A stretch of DNA of 64,000 nucleotides, from NCBI RefSeq assembly GCF_029227915.1, contig NC_079885.1, positions 17,183,001 through 17,247,000 on the forward strand, read 5' to 3'. The translations under genes were made by a program, and so were the position numbers. This stretch comes from Hydractinia symbiolongicarpus. Lineage: Eukaryota; Cnidaria; Hydrozoa; Anthoathecata; Hydractiniidae. Under the pieces are notes generated by a model, which made no database searches, was not told the origin of the DNA, and was given only the letters and a program-made list of their open reading frames with translations. Positions 11,761-23,400 of this stretch are shown here, piece after piece (position 1 is the first letter of the stretch; the number at the start of each line of letters is the position of its first letter).

Positions 11761-13717
11761 CAGAAGAAGACTCCAGCGATTCCGAATCTGAAAGTCATGT
11801 AAATAATTTAAAGCAAGGTGCATCAGAAGTTTTTGTTATGCCGTCTAAAAAGAATAGTGAACTACTTGAATTAGCAGGCGAAGGTAAAACCCCAACAAAC
11901 ATTTTACTAGATAAGTTTTGTGAGGAATTAGCTTTTTCTAATCTGTTACCCAATGGTTGCTTTGGTTACCAAGTTGAAAGACAAGAAAATTATCTTCAAA
12001 GTATTTTAATCAACGATTGCTCAACTACAAGCAACATTTTGCTTCAAATTCAGATTATATATTTTTTACCCAGTTTGTTTTACAGCAGCTGAGTTTGTCA
12101 AGCCAGATAAATATTGCTTTAAAGAAAACACTCGGTAATGTGACTGCATGAATGTTATCTGCTAGTCGTAGCTCGACGGTTAAGTTGTGATTGCTTCTGA
12201 TTCTGGGTTTATGTTTATGAATACTATTACGGGAAGTCCAATGTATTGGAAGCGATTCCAATTAGAAGCACTCGCTAAGATAAGACAACTTGAATGCCCC
12301 ACATTTTTTTTAACTCTTTCAGCTGCCGATCTTCATTGGGACGAGCTTGTTGCTATTATAGCAAAGTTACAAAATAAATCTTTGTCTGAGGATGAAATTC
12401 AAAATTTGTCATATATGGAGAGGTGTGACATAATTAACAGCAATCCAGTATTAGTAGCTAGACATATTCAATATAGGGTTGAAAATTTGTTTGCTAAAGT
12501 GCTATTAGGCTGTGATACTATTGGAAAGATAACAAATTATGCAGTAAGAGTGGAGTTCCAGTTCCGCGGCGTTGCACATACACATTCCCTTATTTGGACC
12601 TTGAATCCACCACAATTGACTAAAGAAACAATATCAGAGTACACAATTTTTATTGAATCTGTAATTAAGTCTCAAATTCCAGCTGCGTGTGAAAATAAAG
12701 ACTTCATGATTTGGTAAAATCTTACCAGTTGAACAAGCATACCTGCTCTTGCCAAAAATATAGGAATACCAAGTGCCGTTATAACTATGGTCGTTTTTTT
12801 ACCGAAAAAAACTATTATAGCACAGCCACTAGAAAATGATATTGCTCCTGAAGAGAAAAGCAAGATAATCACACACAGAAATGCTACTCTTTCGAAAGTA
12901 AAATTGTTTATTGACGAATACTTAGACCCCAGTAAATCCACCTATATGACTGGTAAAACGAACATTATATTCATATTCAACCAGTATTCAATTATTACAA
13001 AGCCGCTTGCTACATGACTGCATATTTCTCAAAGTCAGAAATTGAATCATCACAAGCTCTAAGACAGGCTGCAAAAGAGTGCAATTCAATGAATATAGAA
13101 GCAAGAGAGTACATGTATAAGGTTGCTTCAGCGTTTGCTACATCTCGACAGGTGTCTGTACAAGAAGCTGTATACTATAGCTTACCAGAACTATGGCTTC
13201 GCAAGTGTTTCCTTAAAGTAATGTACATTAATACTAATATACCCTCGAACGTATACGGATGTGTAACTCACTAGAACAAATTGAAGAACTTGATCCTGAT
13301 AGCACAGATATATTTAAACGTAATATTGTTGATAGGTATGTAGACCAACCTAATCAAAATTTTAAGAAGGGCTGTTATGCTGTTGTTGACAATATATGTC
13401 TTGCAATATTCGCTTCATATTATTATGTTGATTATTGTGTTGACAATAATGACTCACAACCAGAATTACTAACTGATGATGTAAGTGCCATCAACCATCA
13501 TACCCATGGTTATCATAAGGCATTACCACTTATGAATTCATCTGAAAGATTGAAGTGTCGCCGTGTGCAACAAGTTTTGCGATATTATATACCTAAGAAA
13601 GACTTGCATCCAGAAAAGTATGCACACTATTTACTATTTTTATTTTGTCCATTCCGTAAGGAAATTGATCTCCTTTCAGATAACTGTTATTGTGCAAAGC
13701 TTCAATTGAAAGGGTGA
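11761..13717 (+). pseudogene. Helentron Rep region (Helitron_like_N, HUH type)
   Basis: Pieces across frames: FCEELAFSNLLPNGCFGY (about 11917), then at 12187-12717 GFMFMNTITGSPMYWKRFQ, PTFFLTLSAADLHWDEL, RCDIINSNPVLVARHIQYR and GVAHTHSLIW. The HTH at about 12577-12585 is the metal-binding histidine pair of rolling-circle replication initiators. Later parts (NATLSKVKLFIDEYLDPSK at 12870; SRQVSVQEAVYYSLPELWLRKC at 13146; DIFKRNIVDRY at 13307) follow the usual order between Rep and helicase. A catalytic tyrosine cannot be assigned with confidence because of frame breaks. In a live element this protein nicks one strand and starts rolling-circle transposition. Confidence 0.8.
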
Positions 13718-13778
13718 TGGATATTGTAACCTTAAACTGGCTAAACTTTGAACCTCATGCTGAGAAGTTGAACCATTA

Positions 13779-14890
13779 AGGTTATTTATAACTGGTGGTG
13801 CTGGTGTTGGCAAGTCGTATTTGATCAATACTATTTATACATCTCTCTCAAAATGTCTCAGTTTCCACAATAAATCACCTGACAAGATCAAGGTTTCGAA
13901 AATTGCTCCAACTGGTATAGCTGCTATCAATATTGATGGAACAACCATTAATACAGCACTTGGAATTCCTTTTCAAGCCATATCTCCGGATATAAATAGA
14001 CTCGGTGATAAGTTGAGGTGTAAGTTCAGGGAAAAATATTCAGAACTATCTATCATTATTATTGATGAAATATCAATGGTTTCCAATAACCGTCTCTATC
14101 ATATTCACAAACGTTTGTGTGATATATTTGGTGTAGCACTTGACAAATTATTTGCAGGATTATCAATTATAGTTGTTGGCGATTTGTACCAGCTACCACC
14201 TATTCGTCAGTCTACTGTCTTCAGTTCTTTTAAAAATGATTTGCTAAATCTTTGTCATCCTTGGAAACAATTTTCCTTTTGTGAATTGACTGAAAGTATG
14301 CATCAACAAGGTGACAATCGTTTTGTGACGTTGCTCAACAATGTTAGAATTGGAAGAATTACTGAAGATGATTTAGTTTTACTTAAAAGTCGACATACTG
14401 ATTTACATAAACTTCCAATTGACACAGTATTCATTTATGCAGAAAATGCTTTAAAAGATGAATTGAATACTTCGAAACTAAATCAACTACCACATTCACT
14501 AATCAAAATTTAAGCTTTAGATAAAAGTCCTGCAGGTGTCTCCCAAAACAAATTAGATAGTATTTCAGACTTGAACCAGATACTGTCAACCTAAAATTAT
14601 TTACATTAAATTTTCTGATGCTGGTGCCGGGATCAAGACACGAAGAACTGATAAATATGCATATGATAATTCAGTTGTTCCTATCAAAATGATTGAAGGC
14701 AGTATACCTCTAAGTAATAGTGCATCTTCCACATCAATCTCGCGATTGCAGTTTCCATTAATGTTAGCCTGGGCACGCACAGTTCAGGAAGTGCAAGGTC
14801 TGACAATTCCTAATGCGGTAATATCTTTCGAACTCCAAAGACAATGACAGTTCAGTCATGGTTAAATTTATGTAGGCTTGAGTCGGGTAC
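13779..14890 (+). pseudogene. Helentron Pif1-type helicase domain
   Basis: Walker A reads TGGAGVGKS at 13791-13817, followed in the open frame 13821-14513 by APTGIAAINIDGTTINTALGI, the Walker B-type IIIIDEISMV and VVGDLYQLPPI, all diagnostic for the Pif1/RecD-like helicases of Helitrons. After a gap with stops near 14518-14595, RLQFPLMLAWARTVQEVQGLT and, across 14840-14890, YVGLSRVQ supply the last helicase motifs. Expected role is 5'-3' unwinding during rolling-circle replication. At least three frame breaks are present. Confidence 0.85.
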
Positions 14891-15593
14891 AAAGAATTGA
14901 AAATCTTTACATATCTGGTGAAGTAACTCCAGAAGCCATCACATGTAATTTAAATGTTACCTCAGAATATGATAGATTGAAAGCTACTGTTGTACAAAAT
15001 CAGATTCTACCTCCTTTCATAACCGTAATAAATATCAGATCATTTGTGAAACATGCAACTGATTTGGCAAATCACTCACTTTTAAGGCAATCTAACATAA
15101 TATGTTTAACTGAAACTCAATTACCTATTAGCTATGACACACATGATCTTGAAAAGTTGTTTCCGTATCATCAGCTAATCTTCAACAATAACCAAGATAA
15201 GTTCAAAAGTATTCTTACTATGATAAACAATAATGTCGCACTGCGTACAGTTCAACATTTTGATGCTATATCTTTTGTTTGTGTTGAATATTGTTTGGAC
15301 AAAATAGCAATACTAATCGTATACAGAAGCCATAGAACTTCCATGAATCAATTTACTGAATTACTCTCCTATTTGATTCAGTCCAAGTCACCCCATATCA
15401 TTTTTAGTGACTTTAACATTAATTATTTAGACATTCCCATGGGTACACTCAACTTGCACAGGAACCAACTCATATATCAGGTGGCATCATTGACCATGCA
15501 TATGTATTGAACAATCATTTTGATAATCCCATTTCCAATGTTGTATCATTGTACTATTCTGACCATGATTCTGTCATATTATCTCTGCACTAA
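14878..15593 (+). pseudogene. Helentron C-terminal AP-endonuclease-like domain
   Basis: Continues in frame from the helicase end. Motifs of the endonuclease/exonuclease/phosphatase fold: NIRSFVKHATDL (Asn motif), ICLTETQL with the catalytic Glu, IVYRSH, IIFSDFNINYLD corresponding to GDFN, and after a frame change at about 15476 IIDHAYV and YYSDHDSVILSLH with the catalytic Asp-His, ending at TAA 15591-15593. The domain type is shared with LINE elements and is the hallmark fused to Pif1 in Helentrons. One frameshift near 15480 breaks it. Confidence 0.82.
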
Positions 15594-15810
15594 ATTTTAT
15601 CAATATTTTGTATGCTATACTGTGTTACATTTTGTGGCACCCGCTTGACTTGCTATACTTTCCTGACATTCTCATGATTTTACTCAAACATTCAGTCTGA
15701 CCTCATGTTTTTTGTATTTTCTTTTTGTATATATTTGGTATAACAGCTATTCTGACTTTAGACTCTCTCAAAAAACAAACGATGGAGTTCAAATAAAGAA
15801 ACAAGTAGTT

Positions 15811-17141
15811 ATGTCATCAAAAAGTAAGATATTGCACCATACGTTTTGTTAACTTTCTAAATGACTGCCTACTTTTTAAATATTGAAATTGAATATTTTT
15901 AATTTCTGAATTTGTAAATGAATAAATCTCTTTTTAGAACAACTACCATCAACTCCAGAAAAAAGAAATTTAGAAGCAGGTAAAATTTTTTTTTTGAACT
16001 CAACTTATTTAAGCAAATTTGTATTCATGAATTTAATCTACTCGATCCAACATCGATTTCACAGATTTTAGCCATAAACGGGAATATCTGTGTAGTTTAT
16101 GTTGCTATATGTTACTTGGTGACAGCCAATACAATTAAATTCAAACTTTTATTCTACATGCAGAGATCTCACTAGTTCGAAATATCGATCCATTAATAGA
16201 AACATTGCCCCTAAACGTAAATTCCTTCTCTTTAGAAGTGTCTACTGTCAGTGGTTACATCACTGGGCTATCACCCATCAAAACCTCTCAGAACAAGAGA
16301 AAGTATTTTGATTTCACTTTTCACGCAGAAGAAGATGTTCGCCGGGTTGTATGTTTCAGTCCAGAAAAACGTGAACTGTTAAAAACCTTTCAAGAAAATT
16401 CATTTGTGTGTGTGATGAAAAAAAACAAGTTTTCAAATGAAGATATTCTTGTAACAGACTATTCATCTGTCAGAAAAGCTGAACTAAAGTTTGACAAAAC
16501 AAGTCTGGAATATACCTTTAAATCCATTAGTGATATTCTTAACGAATCCGCTCTCTATGAAAGAGTTCATTTGAAAGGAGTTGTTGCAAACATGTCCGAA
16601 ATAGAAAGTGCTACTCATTATGATAAAAATTTGAAATATGTGATGTATGAACACTGGATCTATCCATGTTACGTTTTACGGAGATTTAACCAATGAAGTG
16701 GAGGAGGATATGTGCTATGAAATAACAAATGTAATGGTTCATAAGTTCAAATCACGACGATTCTTAAAGACAACTGAACAACAGATAACAGTTTGCGAAA
16801 ACGAAGACATTGATATCAGTGTTAAGTTTGTTGTCAATGATGTACAGAAAGAAATATTAGGAAAAGTGTCCTCTATCGATATGAAGTTGTTTAACGCAAA
16901 ATTATTATGCACTAATTGTAACGGTGCAGTGTCTTCTACTGATACTGAAGACATAATTGAATGTACTAAGTGTGACCATGTCATGTTGTCAGGAGAATGT
17001 GTATCTACTCGGAAGTTGTCATTTTCATTTAAAGACAATGCAACAAAAGAGAAATTCCCATGTAACACTAAATTTGAAATCGTTGAAAAGTTTTACAATG
17101 TGCCTTCCTCAAAAAAATTGAAACTTGTGAAGGCGATGTAA
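15811..17141 (+). pseudogene. RPA-like OB-fold ssDNA-binding protein gene, two introns
   Basis: Three exons join in phase: 15811-15823 (ATG start), 15938-15979 and 16164 onward, each bounded by AG/GT. The joined frame runs straight into the long frame ending 16696. Near 16645 a frameshift moves reading to 16647-17141, which ends in TAA... at 17139-17141. The protein has OB-fold-like patterns of RPA large-subunit homologues: VSGYITGLSPIKTS, YFDFTFHAEEDVRRVVCFSPEKRELL, VHLKGVVANMS, HVTFYGDL ... CYEITNVMVHKF. A Cys pattern LCTNC ... IECTKCDHVM near the C-terminal side resembles the RPA zinc ribbon. Such genes accompany Helitrons and Helentrons, so it is probably cargo of the element just upstream. 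Whether the frameshift is real or a sequencing error is unresolved. Confidence 0.72.
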
Positions 17142-18539
17142 AGCACTCGTGTGAAAATAAAGTATGATGTTGATGAAGAAAGAGTTGTTTCCATTCATCA
17201 ACCCAATGAGAAGAAAAAAATTGACGAAAAACTTCTGTCGATGTCGACTTAAACAACAAAGAGAATATTGATGTTGAAATGGACAAAAATGATGAGTGAA
17301 CTAACATCCAACCTAAAAGGAATTCATATCTTGATTCTGTTAACATTTTTTAAATTTTTTTATATAGATATAATACAGGTGTATATCTTTCTACGTTGTT
17401 GTGACATGCTGTTATAATTTATATTACAAAGATGATACTTTATGACTATATTTTCTTGGACTTGTACCACGCTGTGTCAGATACTTTAATAGTATCAAGA
17501 GTTTTGTTTTTACTGTGTAGTGTTTTGATAATGACTGCTTCTTTTGTTCATATTTTTTTGCTTAACGAAAACAGTGTATCCGTCTCTGCATAACTCGTGT
17601 GTTAAACATTCATAGATGCCATAATTTTGTAATGGCACCTTTCTATTTTGAAATTTGAAGCTGACACTTTATATTAGGTTTTTATAGTTATATTTGAAGT
17701 GTAACTATTTTCCACGAAAAAAAAAACTGTTACTCACAGTGGTAATATGTGTATTTAAATACTTCACCTGCCAATTTTTCGTGTTAGTAATTTTTGCCCA
17801 AGAAAAATTTGCAAAGCAAATTATGGTAATTTTTGGTATAATTTTACCAAGTTCGACTCTCTTGGCAGCCGTTCGACGTTGGACCAATCAGATTGCTAGG
17901 AAATGTAAACAACGTAATCCCTTCCCCCCAATCACATTCCCACATGATATTTGTTGAATGATTGAACGCAGCCATATTTTTTAAACTCTGTTTTTCTTTT
18001 GTGTGCGCCAAAAGACTTGGGTAGAATTGACGATGTAGGCGCGCATGTACAAAGTTTCTGCGCTTGCATACGCGCGGCAAGTGGAGGTCGGCCCTTACTT
18101 GCATTTAAAGCGCTATTCCTTCAATCGAATTTTGCGGTAGGTTCCACAGTTCCTTAGCCGCCTGGCTTTCTTGTTTTATACGTAATGAGTACTACTCAAT
18201 GAATCTTCCTTCAAAATCCTGTTCAGAAAATGCTGTTAAAAAGATAAGAGAAGCCAGGCATATATTTTAAATTGTTCTGGTTTTTAGTGAAATCTGCGAA
18301 ATTTAGGTCTTGTAAGTAAAAAATTAAACTTTTTCTTTTTATTTCAGTGTAATCTAAAAACATGAACAGGTGACTCCAATGCTTGCTGGTCCAATAACTT
18401 TGGATTTATTTTATCGTGGACAATGCTTGCAAAAGTTCAATTTTTAACGTTTGTTTCCCTTTCAGAATAAATTATCAATAGAATTATGAGGGAAAGTTCA
18501 GTTGTTTACTTTGTAACGGACCAGTATCTTCAAGTCTAT
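17142..18539. other. No gene recognised
   Basis: AT-rich spacer after the RPA-like gene; 17870-18130 is locally richer in GC. Short open frames on both strands have no recognisable pattern. The right end of the Helentron probably lies here but no terminal hairpin could be fixed. Confidence 0.4.
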
Positions 18540-19770
18540 GAATTTTTTTTCTTTCGAAAGTCAGAAGAGGATGTCTTCAGGAAGTTTAGGCTTTCAAATG
18601 GAAAGAAGAGAGCAATGTAGAACAAAACAATAGGCCAAGTACTTGCAAAGTCCAGATAAAAAAGGCAAACTTGTGAGCTTTTTGCTTAATGATTGGTCAG
18701 ATGGTAGAAGATATTCTAAAGTGTTAATGGAAAAAACGGTATATGTCAATGGCGGCTTGAAATTCTTTAACCTATACACCAGTAAAAAAAAGGTTACACC
18801 ACATCATGCTTGAACGATATTTAATGGCTATTTATTAACTTTCCCTTACACTGATAACAATTTACAATACACTTTAATAATCTCTATACTATTTTAAGGT
18901 TGTATGCGAAAATGATGTTTCTCCCAGAAATAACCAAGAAGAAGCAGATACAAAGTCTTTTTTTGTTCTCAACACGCTGTAACACGCCACAATATAACAA
19001 CCGTGACATAGCTGTGTACTTATTGTATTTCCAACATAAAATAGGCATCGCGTTCTTCATCAAGACTGGTGTAAAAGAATGGACACATATCACTTGCGCA
19101 CGTGTCTGATATTGCGTCGCAACTAGGCAAAGATTGTTCTACGGCTCTTCCCCCCCCCTCCACAAGCTTTTCTCGAAAAGACTATACGACTGTGTTTTGT
19201 GGTGTTGGGAAGACCAATCCATGCAAGATACTGGGTCAATCCGAAGAATTTCAAACAACTTTTGGAAAATTTGGAAATTCAGCGGTATTTGATGCAACCG
19301 TTTTTTGAATCAGTGATAAAGTTTGTATCCAAACTGTATTGGTTCAAGATGACAAACGTAAACAAAGCGAGATTCTTTAAGTTTACTGCATCTAAGTTAA
19401 CACCACTTCCCCAAGAGCTACCTCTAACGCAAGACACCTTGCCGTTTCATTGTAAACATGTTTCATACTTTACTTTAATGGCTAAAACAACATTAGATGG
19501 AAACTTTATGATGCCATAACTAGATGGCCATGGATTGATGAGCAACTATCGATTGAATGGGATGGTGTTGCCACTTAGCCCTGATGAAGTTCTATAGGCA
19601 AGTGTGAGAAAAGCACGTCCAAAAGAGCCACTTGTATTCACTCGTCCTGCAGTTGTCTATGCGGCTGCAGTGAAATATGTAAAAATAAAAATAAATCAGA
19701 CAGCTCGGATAAGGATGACTCTGATGGCGCAGGTTAACTTGATAATAATGACAACAGTGTTAAAAATGAA
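18540..19770 (+). pseudogene. Remnant of a repetitive gene family with Cys-rich tail
   Basis: Fragments in changing frames match the layout of a widespread uncharacterised family seen many times per genome in cnidarians and other animals: FRKFRLSNGKKRA (18578), RDIAVYLLYFQHKIGIAFFIKTG (about 19000), DYTTVFCGVGKTNPCKILGQ (about 19177, the position of the family's FTGCD-T-S core), EEFQTTFGKFGNSAVF, LPLTQDTLPFHCKHVSYFTL (about 19420), GHGWIDEQLSIEWDG, then a Cys-rich end CSCLCGCSEIC (about 19655-19685) in a third frame. I know no established function. At least four frame breaks make this copy a pseudogene. Confidence 0.6.
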
Positions 19771-20322
19771 TATGATGACTAAAAACATTGTTTTATATAT
19801 TATATTATATTTAACAAAAGTTGTTTATTGTATTTTTATTTATTTAGTTTAATAAACTTTATCCAATATTTTAATTGTACATTTAAAAAAAGATGACGTC
19901 ACTAAGAAAACTTATATCTTCTTAAATAAGAATACTCATCATTTATGCTTTATATATCCAATTTCACCGCATTTTAATGCTCCTTCGTTTAGTCTAATTA
20001 TTTTTAAAAAATTACTACTAATTCTAATGACGTCATAATGTAAATCGTTATCCAGTCTTGATGTGCAGCGTTTTGGTGTTTAGACAACATGGTATTTCAT
20101 GGTATGGTATTTCGTTATCAGGGGGTACCACCTAATCTGTTTTAGTTAGTTGTACATTGTCCCCATACTGCCAACTTTTTTTTGCACCACCGCCCTGACT
20201 ATTTAGATAGAATTACAACCTTACCATCAGATGTCTTGTGTTCTTTAATAACTTCCACTAAAACACAATACATTATAGTTTATTTCTTGCATAAAAATAT
20301 TTACAAATAAGAATACTACTAC
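19771..20322. other. No gene recognised; intron or downstream of kinesin exon
   Basis: Sequence just past the last kinesin exon seen. It begins with the splice donor GTAGTAG on the minus strand at 20322-20316. No further kinesin coding exon was found between here and position 1. Confidence 0.4.
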
Positions 20323-20474
20323 CTTTGTTTTGCGCAAGAAGTTCTTTGAGTTTACGGATTTCAGCTTGCAACTCTGACACGTTGCCAGTGATATCTTCAT
20401 TGACGACTGCTTTGTTTTTTATCATTTTTGCACGTCTTGCAAAATTTAGGGTTGACAAAGTTTCGCCAAAACAC
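20323..20474 (-). CDS. KIF15: KIF15-type exon: neck and start of coiled coil
   Basis: 152 nt. Completes Arg and encodes [20 protein letters not shown], then [20 protein letters not shown] and [10 protein letters not shown], the neck linker and first heptads. Ends AAAG|GTAGTA. Confidence 0.92.
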
Positions 20475-23400
20475 CTAAAATAAAAATCCATGTGTAAGTG
20501 TTTATCACACAGAAAATACACTTTCAATTACAGATTGCAATTAAAATACTTTGTCATAAAATATTAAGTAATGAGTCAGTATTCTAAAATTGTGTTAATT
20601 GAAAAGGTATTGGATAAGGTATAAATTGTTGATAGTTCAAAGTGCCTTAACCTTTTTGGGATTTTCTTTTGTTAATTTAAATTTTGTACTTTATATTTTA
20701 AAATTAAAGGGTGTCTAGTAACATCTGAAAATTACCATTAAGGTATCTAGGTATGTATTATATATGTATGTTTAATGCATATTGATCAATGATTTAAATT
20801 TTACATTGCAACATCAAAAAATAAGTGCCTTTATGTACATAAGAGAATAATAATAACCCTTAAATAACTGCTTATTTTGAATATTGACTGTTACCAATAT
20901 TTAAATACGAGTTCAATATTTGAAGGTATTGCCTGAAATAAACAGTCATTATATGGATTAGCATCTGGGTTTGCTTCATTTTCCAAAACAAGGAGAACAG
21001 AAGAAGCAGAACATAGAAGCCATTTTATCTCTTATAATATTACAGAGACTGTGTCTGTCTGTTTGTAACAGGCAAAGTGGATATCGTAACTAGTAACTTT
21101 AATAATTTAAATTAAGATATTGACGTTAAATTGGTGTTATTGACGTCGCAACGTTGAGTTTGTTGATTAGCATTTAAGACATGCATTTTTCGGCAACGTT
21201 AAAGGTAAAAACACATCCACTTTGCCTGTTACAGACACACGGACACAGTCTTCCTATTACTATACAGCCTATAAACCAACTTAGGTAGAAGAACAGTAGA
21301 AAAGATCTGTCATTTGAATTTTGAAGACATCAGCAAATATTTTAGCATAATAAATACTGCTCTTTACTAAAAAGAAAAAAATGAAAATGAAAAAGAGAAA
21401 CGTCCTAATTTTACAAAAATGTTCTTAACATTTTATATAAAATGTCGAATGTCAAATCGCATGAAATCCTCCCATCTAAACCTTACAAAAAATATATAAA
21501 AACAACAGATTGCAAGGTTTAAAATCTAATTGATAAAAATTTCAACATCCACACTCACAACCCGATCATATCAACGTCAGAAATAACACATCTCAAATAA
21601 ACCTGCAATATTTTATTTAAGGTGTCAAAAAAGAAAGGCTTGAAAGAGTAAGCACAAATCATTAAAAATAAGTTATTTACGCATTTTAAACATTGTCTTT
21701 CCCTAAAAGCTTCTAAAACGGAACGGAGTCGAGCAAATCCAATTCAACAAAAATCTGTAAATGTTCTATATTGTCTTCACCTATAAAATCTTCTACAAAA
21801 AGGGTATGAAACACATCAAATTATAAAAAGCAGTTATTTCAGTCCTCGCCCGTTAGATTACTAAATATATAATTTTGAGAAAGGTAAAACAATTCATATG
21901 TGCATCACTTTACTGGAAACTTAAAAATTTAAATTTACCTTATATAATAATATAATTTATCTTATATAATAATACGGAGGATATGTAAATCATTGTGGAT
22001 GTGTTCATTTTCTTTTGAAGTCGCTGAAATTTATTTTTGAAGTTGCCGAATCTCAACTATCAGAAAAATATTTTAAATGAGTCAAAATTCAAGATTAAAA
22101 AAAAATTTCTGTACAGTAGAAATATAATGAATATGGAAAATTTTTTAAAATCTGTGCTTTATTCCAAGATAGAAAATATTGTAAACTCCATTGGCAATAA
22201 TAAAACTGCCAGACAGGCTCGTGACACCATTGTCAACCCAATGAAAAAAGTAATTGCAAAACAAGCTCTTGTAATTTATCAGTTAAAGGACAAACTCAAA
22301 ACCAGAAAAGGACCAAAGTAAGAGGAAACAGCATTGGGAAGTGCATATAAGACATACACCTTTTCTGGAGTGAAGGGATTAGATGTTAAGGGTTATCTTG
22401 AATCGTGTTGGCGTGGGCTACACCATGTCATTGAAACACAAATAACCATTTCTCTTATTCTAGTTATCGAACTCGAACGACAAAACATGAAGACTGGAAA
22501 GTTGGAAAAAGTTAAGCATCATATTAGAACAAAAAAGCATAGGTATCTCGATTCAAGTAATTTTAAAGATCTCTTTAATAAGCTGGTGGAGGAAATCATG
22601 AAGGGAATGGAGAAGGTTGATCAATTCTTGGATGGAGGATGAGTGGAATTCTTGGTATGAATGTGGAGATTGATGTATTCAAACTATTGAGAGGGTCTAC
22701 ATAGATAGATCTTCCTAACAAAATTAAAGCAACCAAGGGTGTGCTAAATGTACAGAATAATAATAATAGGAGTTTCATGTATGTGGTTTTGTCTGCAATA
22801 CACCCCCTGTCAAAAAATGGTGGAAGAGCAAGCCTTTATAAACGATTCTTAGGAGATCTTAACTTCGATGGGATAGAGTTTCTGGTGAAATAAAGGATAT
22901 TGGTAAGTCTGAGAAGCAAAACAATATCAGGGTCAATGTGTTTGGATATGATGCCGGGTGCGTATATCCCATAAGGCTTTTTGGCAATGACAATGAGATG
23001 AAACTTTTTAACACTGTTGGATTAAGAACTTTTCTAGCTTGATCTCATCACATGTAAATAAAAACGAACAAAAGAAGTTTATCTGTAAAAGGTGTATTAA
23101 TGTTTTTAAATTCGAATCGGCACTGGATAATCACAAGAAGTGCTGTTCAGCCAAGGAAATGGTGGTATGTTTGTAAGAAAAATTACAAGCTGGATCCAGC
23201 CTGGTATCACACAGCACCAGGGTTTTCACAGGATGTACTTCTCAAATCAACAGACGTTGAGTTGGATTTACTTAGTGATGTTAATATGTTACTTTTCTTG
23301 CTAGAGGTGGATTTGGAATTATCTGCAAAATGTACACGATTTGCACAACGGATATCCACTCGCTCCTGAGAAGATTGTCATGAATGAGGTTAAAAAGCTG

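Larger units (their letters stand above)
10181..15593 (+). mobile_element. Helentron (Helitron2-like) rolling-circle element, degenerate
   Basis: One direction of transcription covers, in order, a tegument-type cysteine peptidase-like domain, a DUF6570-like region, a Helitron_like_N/Rep region with an HUH-type HTH motif, a Pif1 helicase with Walker A, and an AP-endonuclease-like domain ending SDHD. The C-terminal endonuclease joined to Pif1 is the known mark that separates Helentrons from canonical Helitrons. Frames are broken at about ten places, so it is a decayed copy. The RPA-like gene at 15811-17141 may belong to the same element. The ends were not located. Confidence 0.85.

Noticed and set aside
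17868-18104. Missing kinesin stalk exon on the minus strand
   Set aside because: The translation lacks heptads or kinesin-12 stalk features, and no suitable splice sites keep phase.
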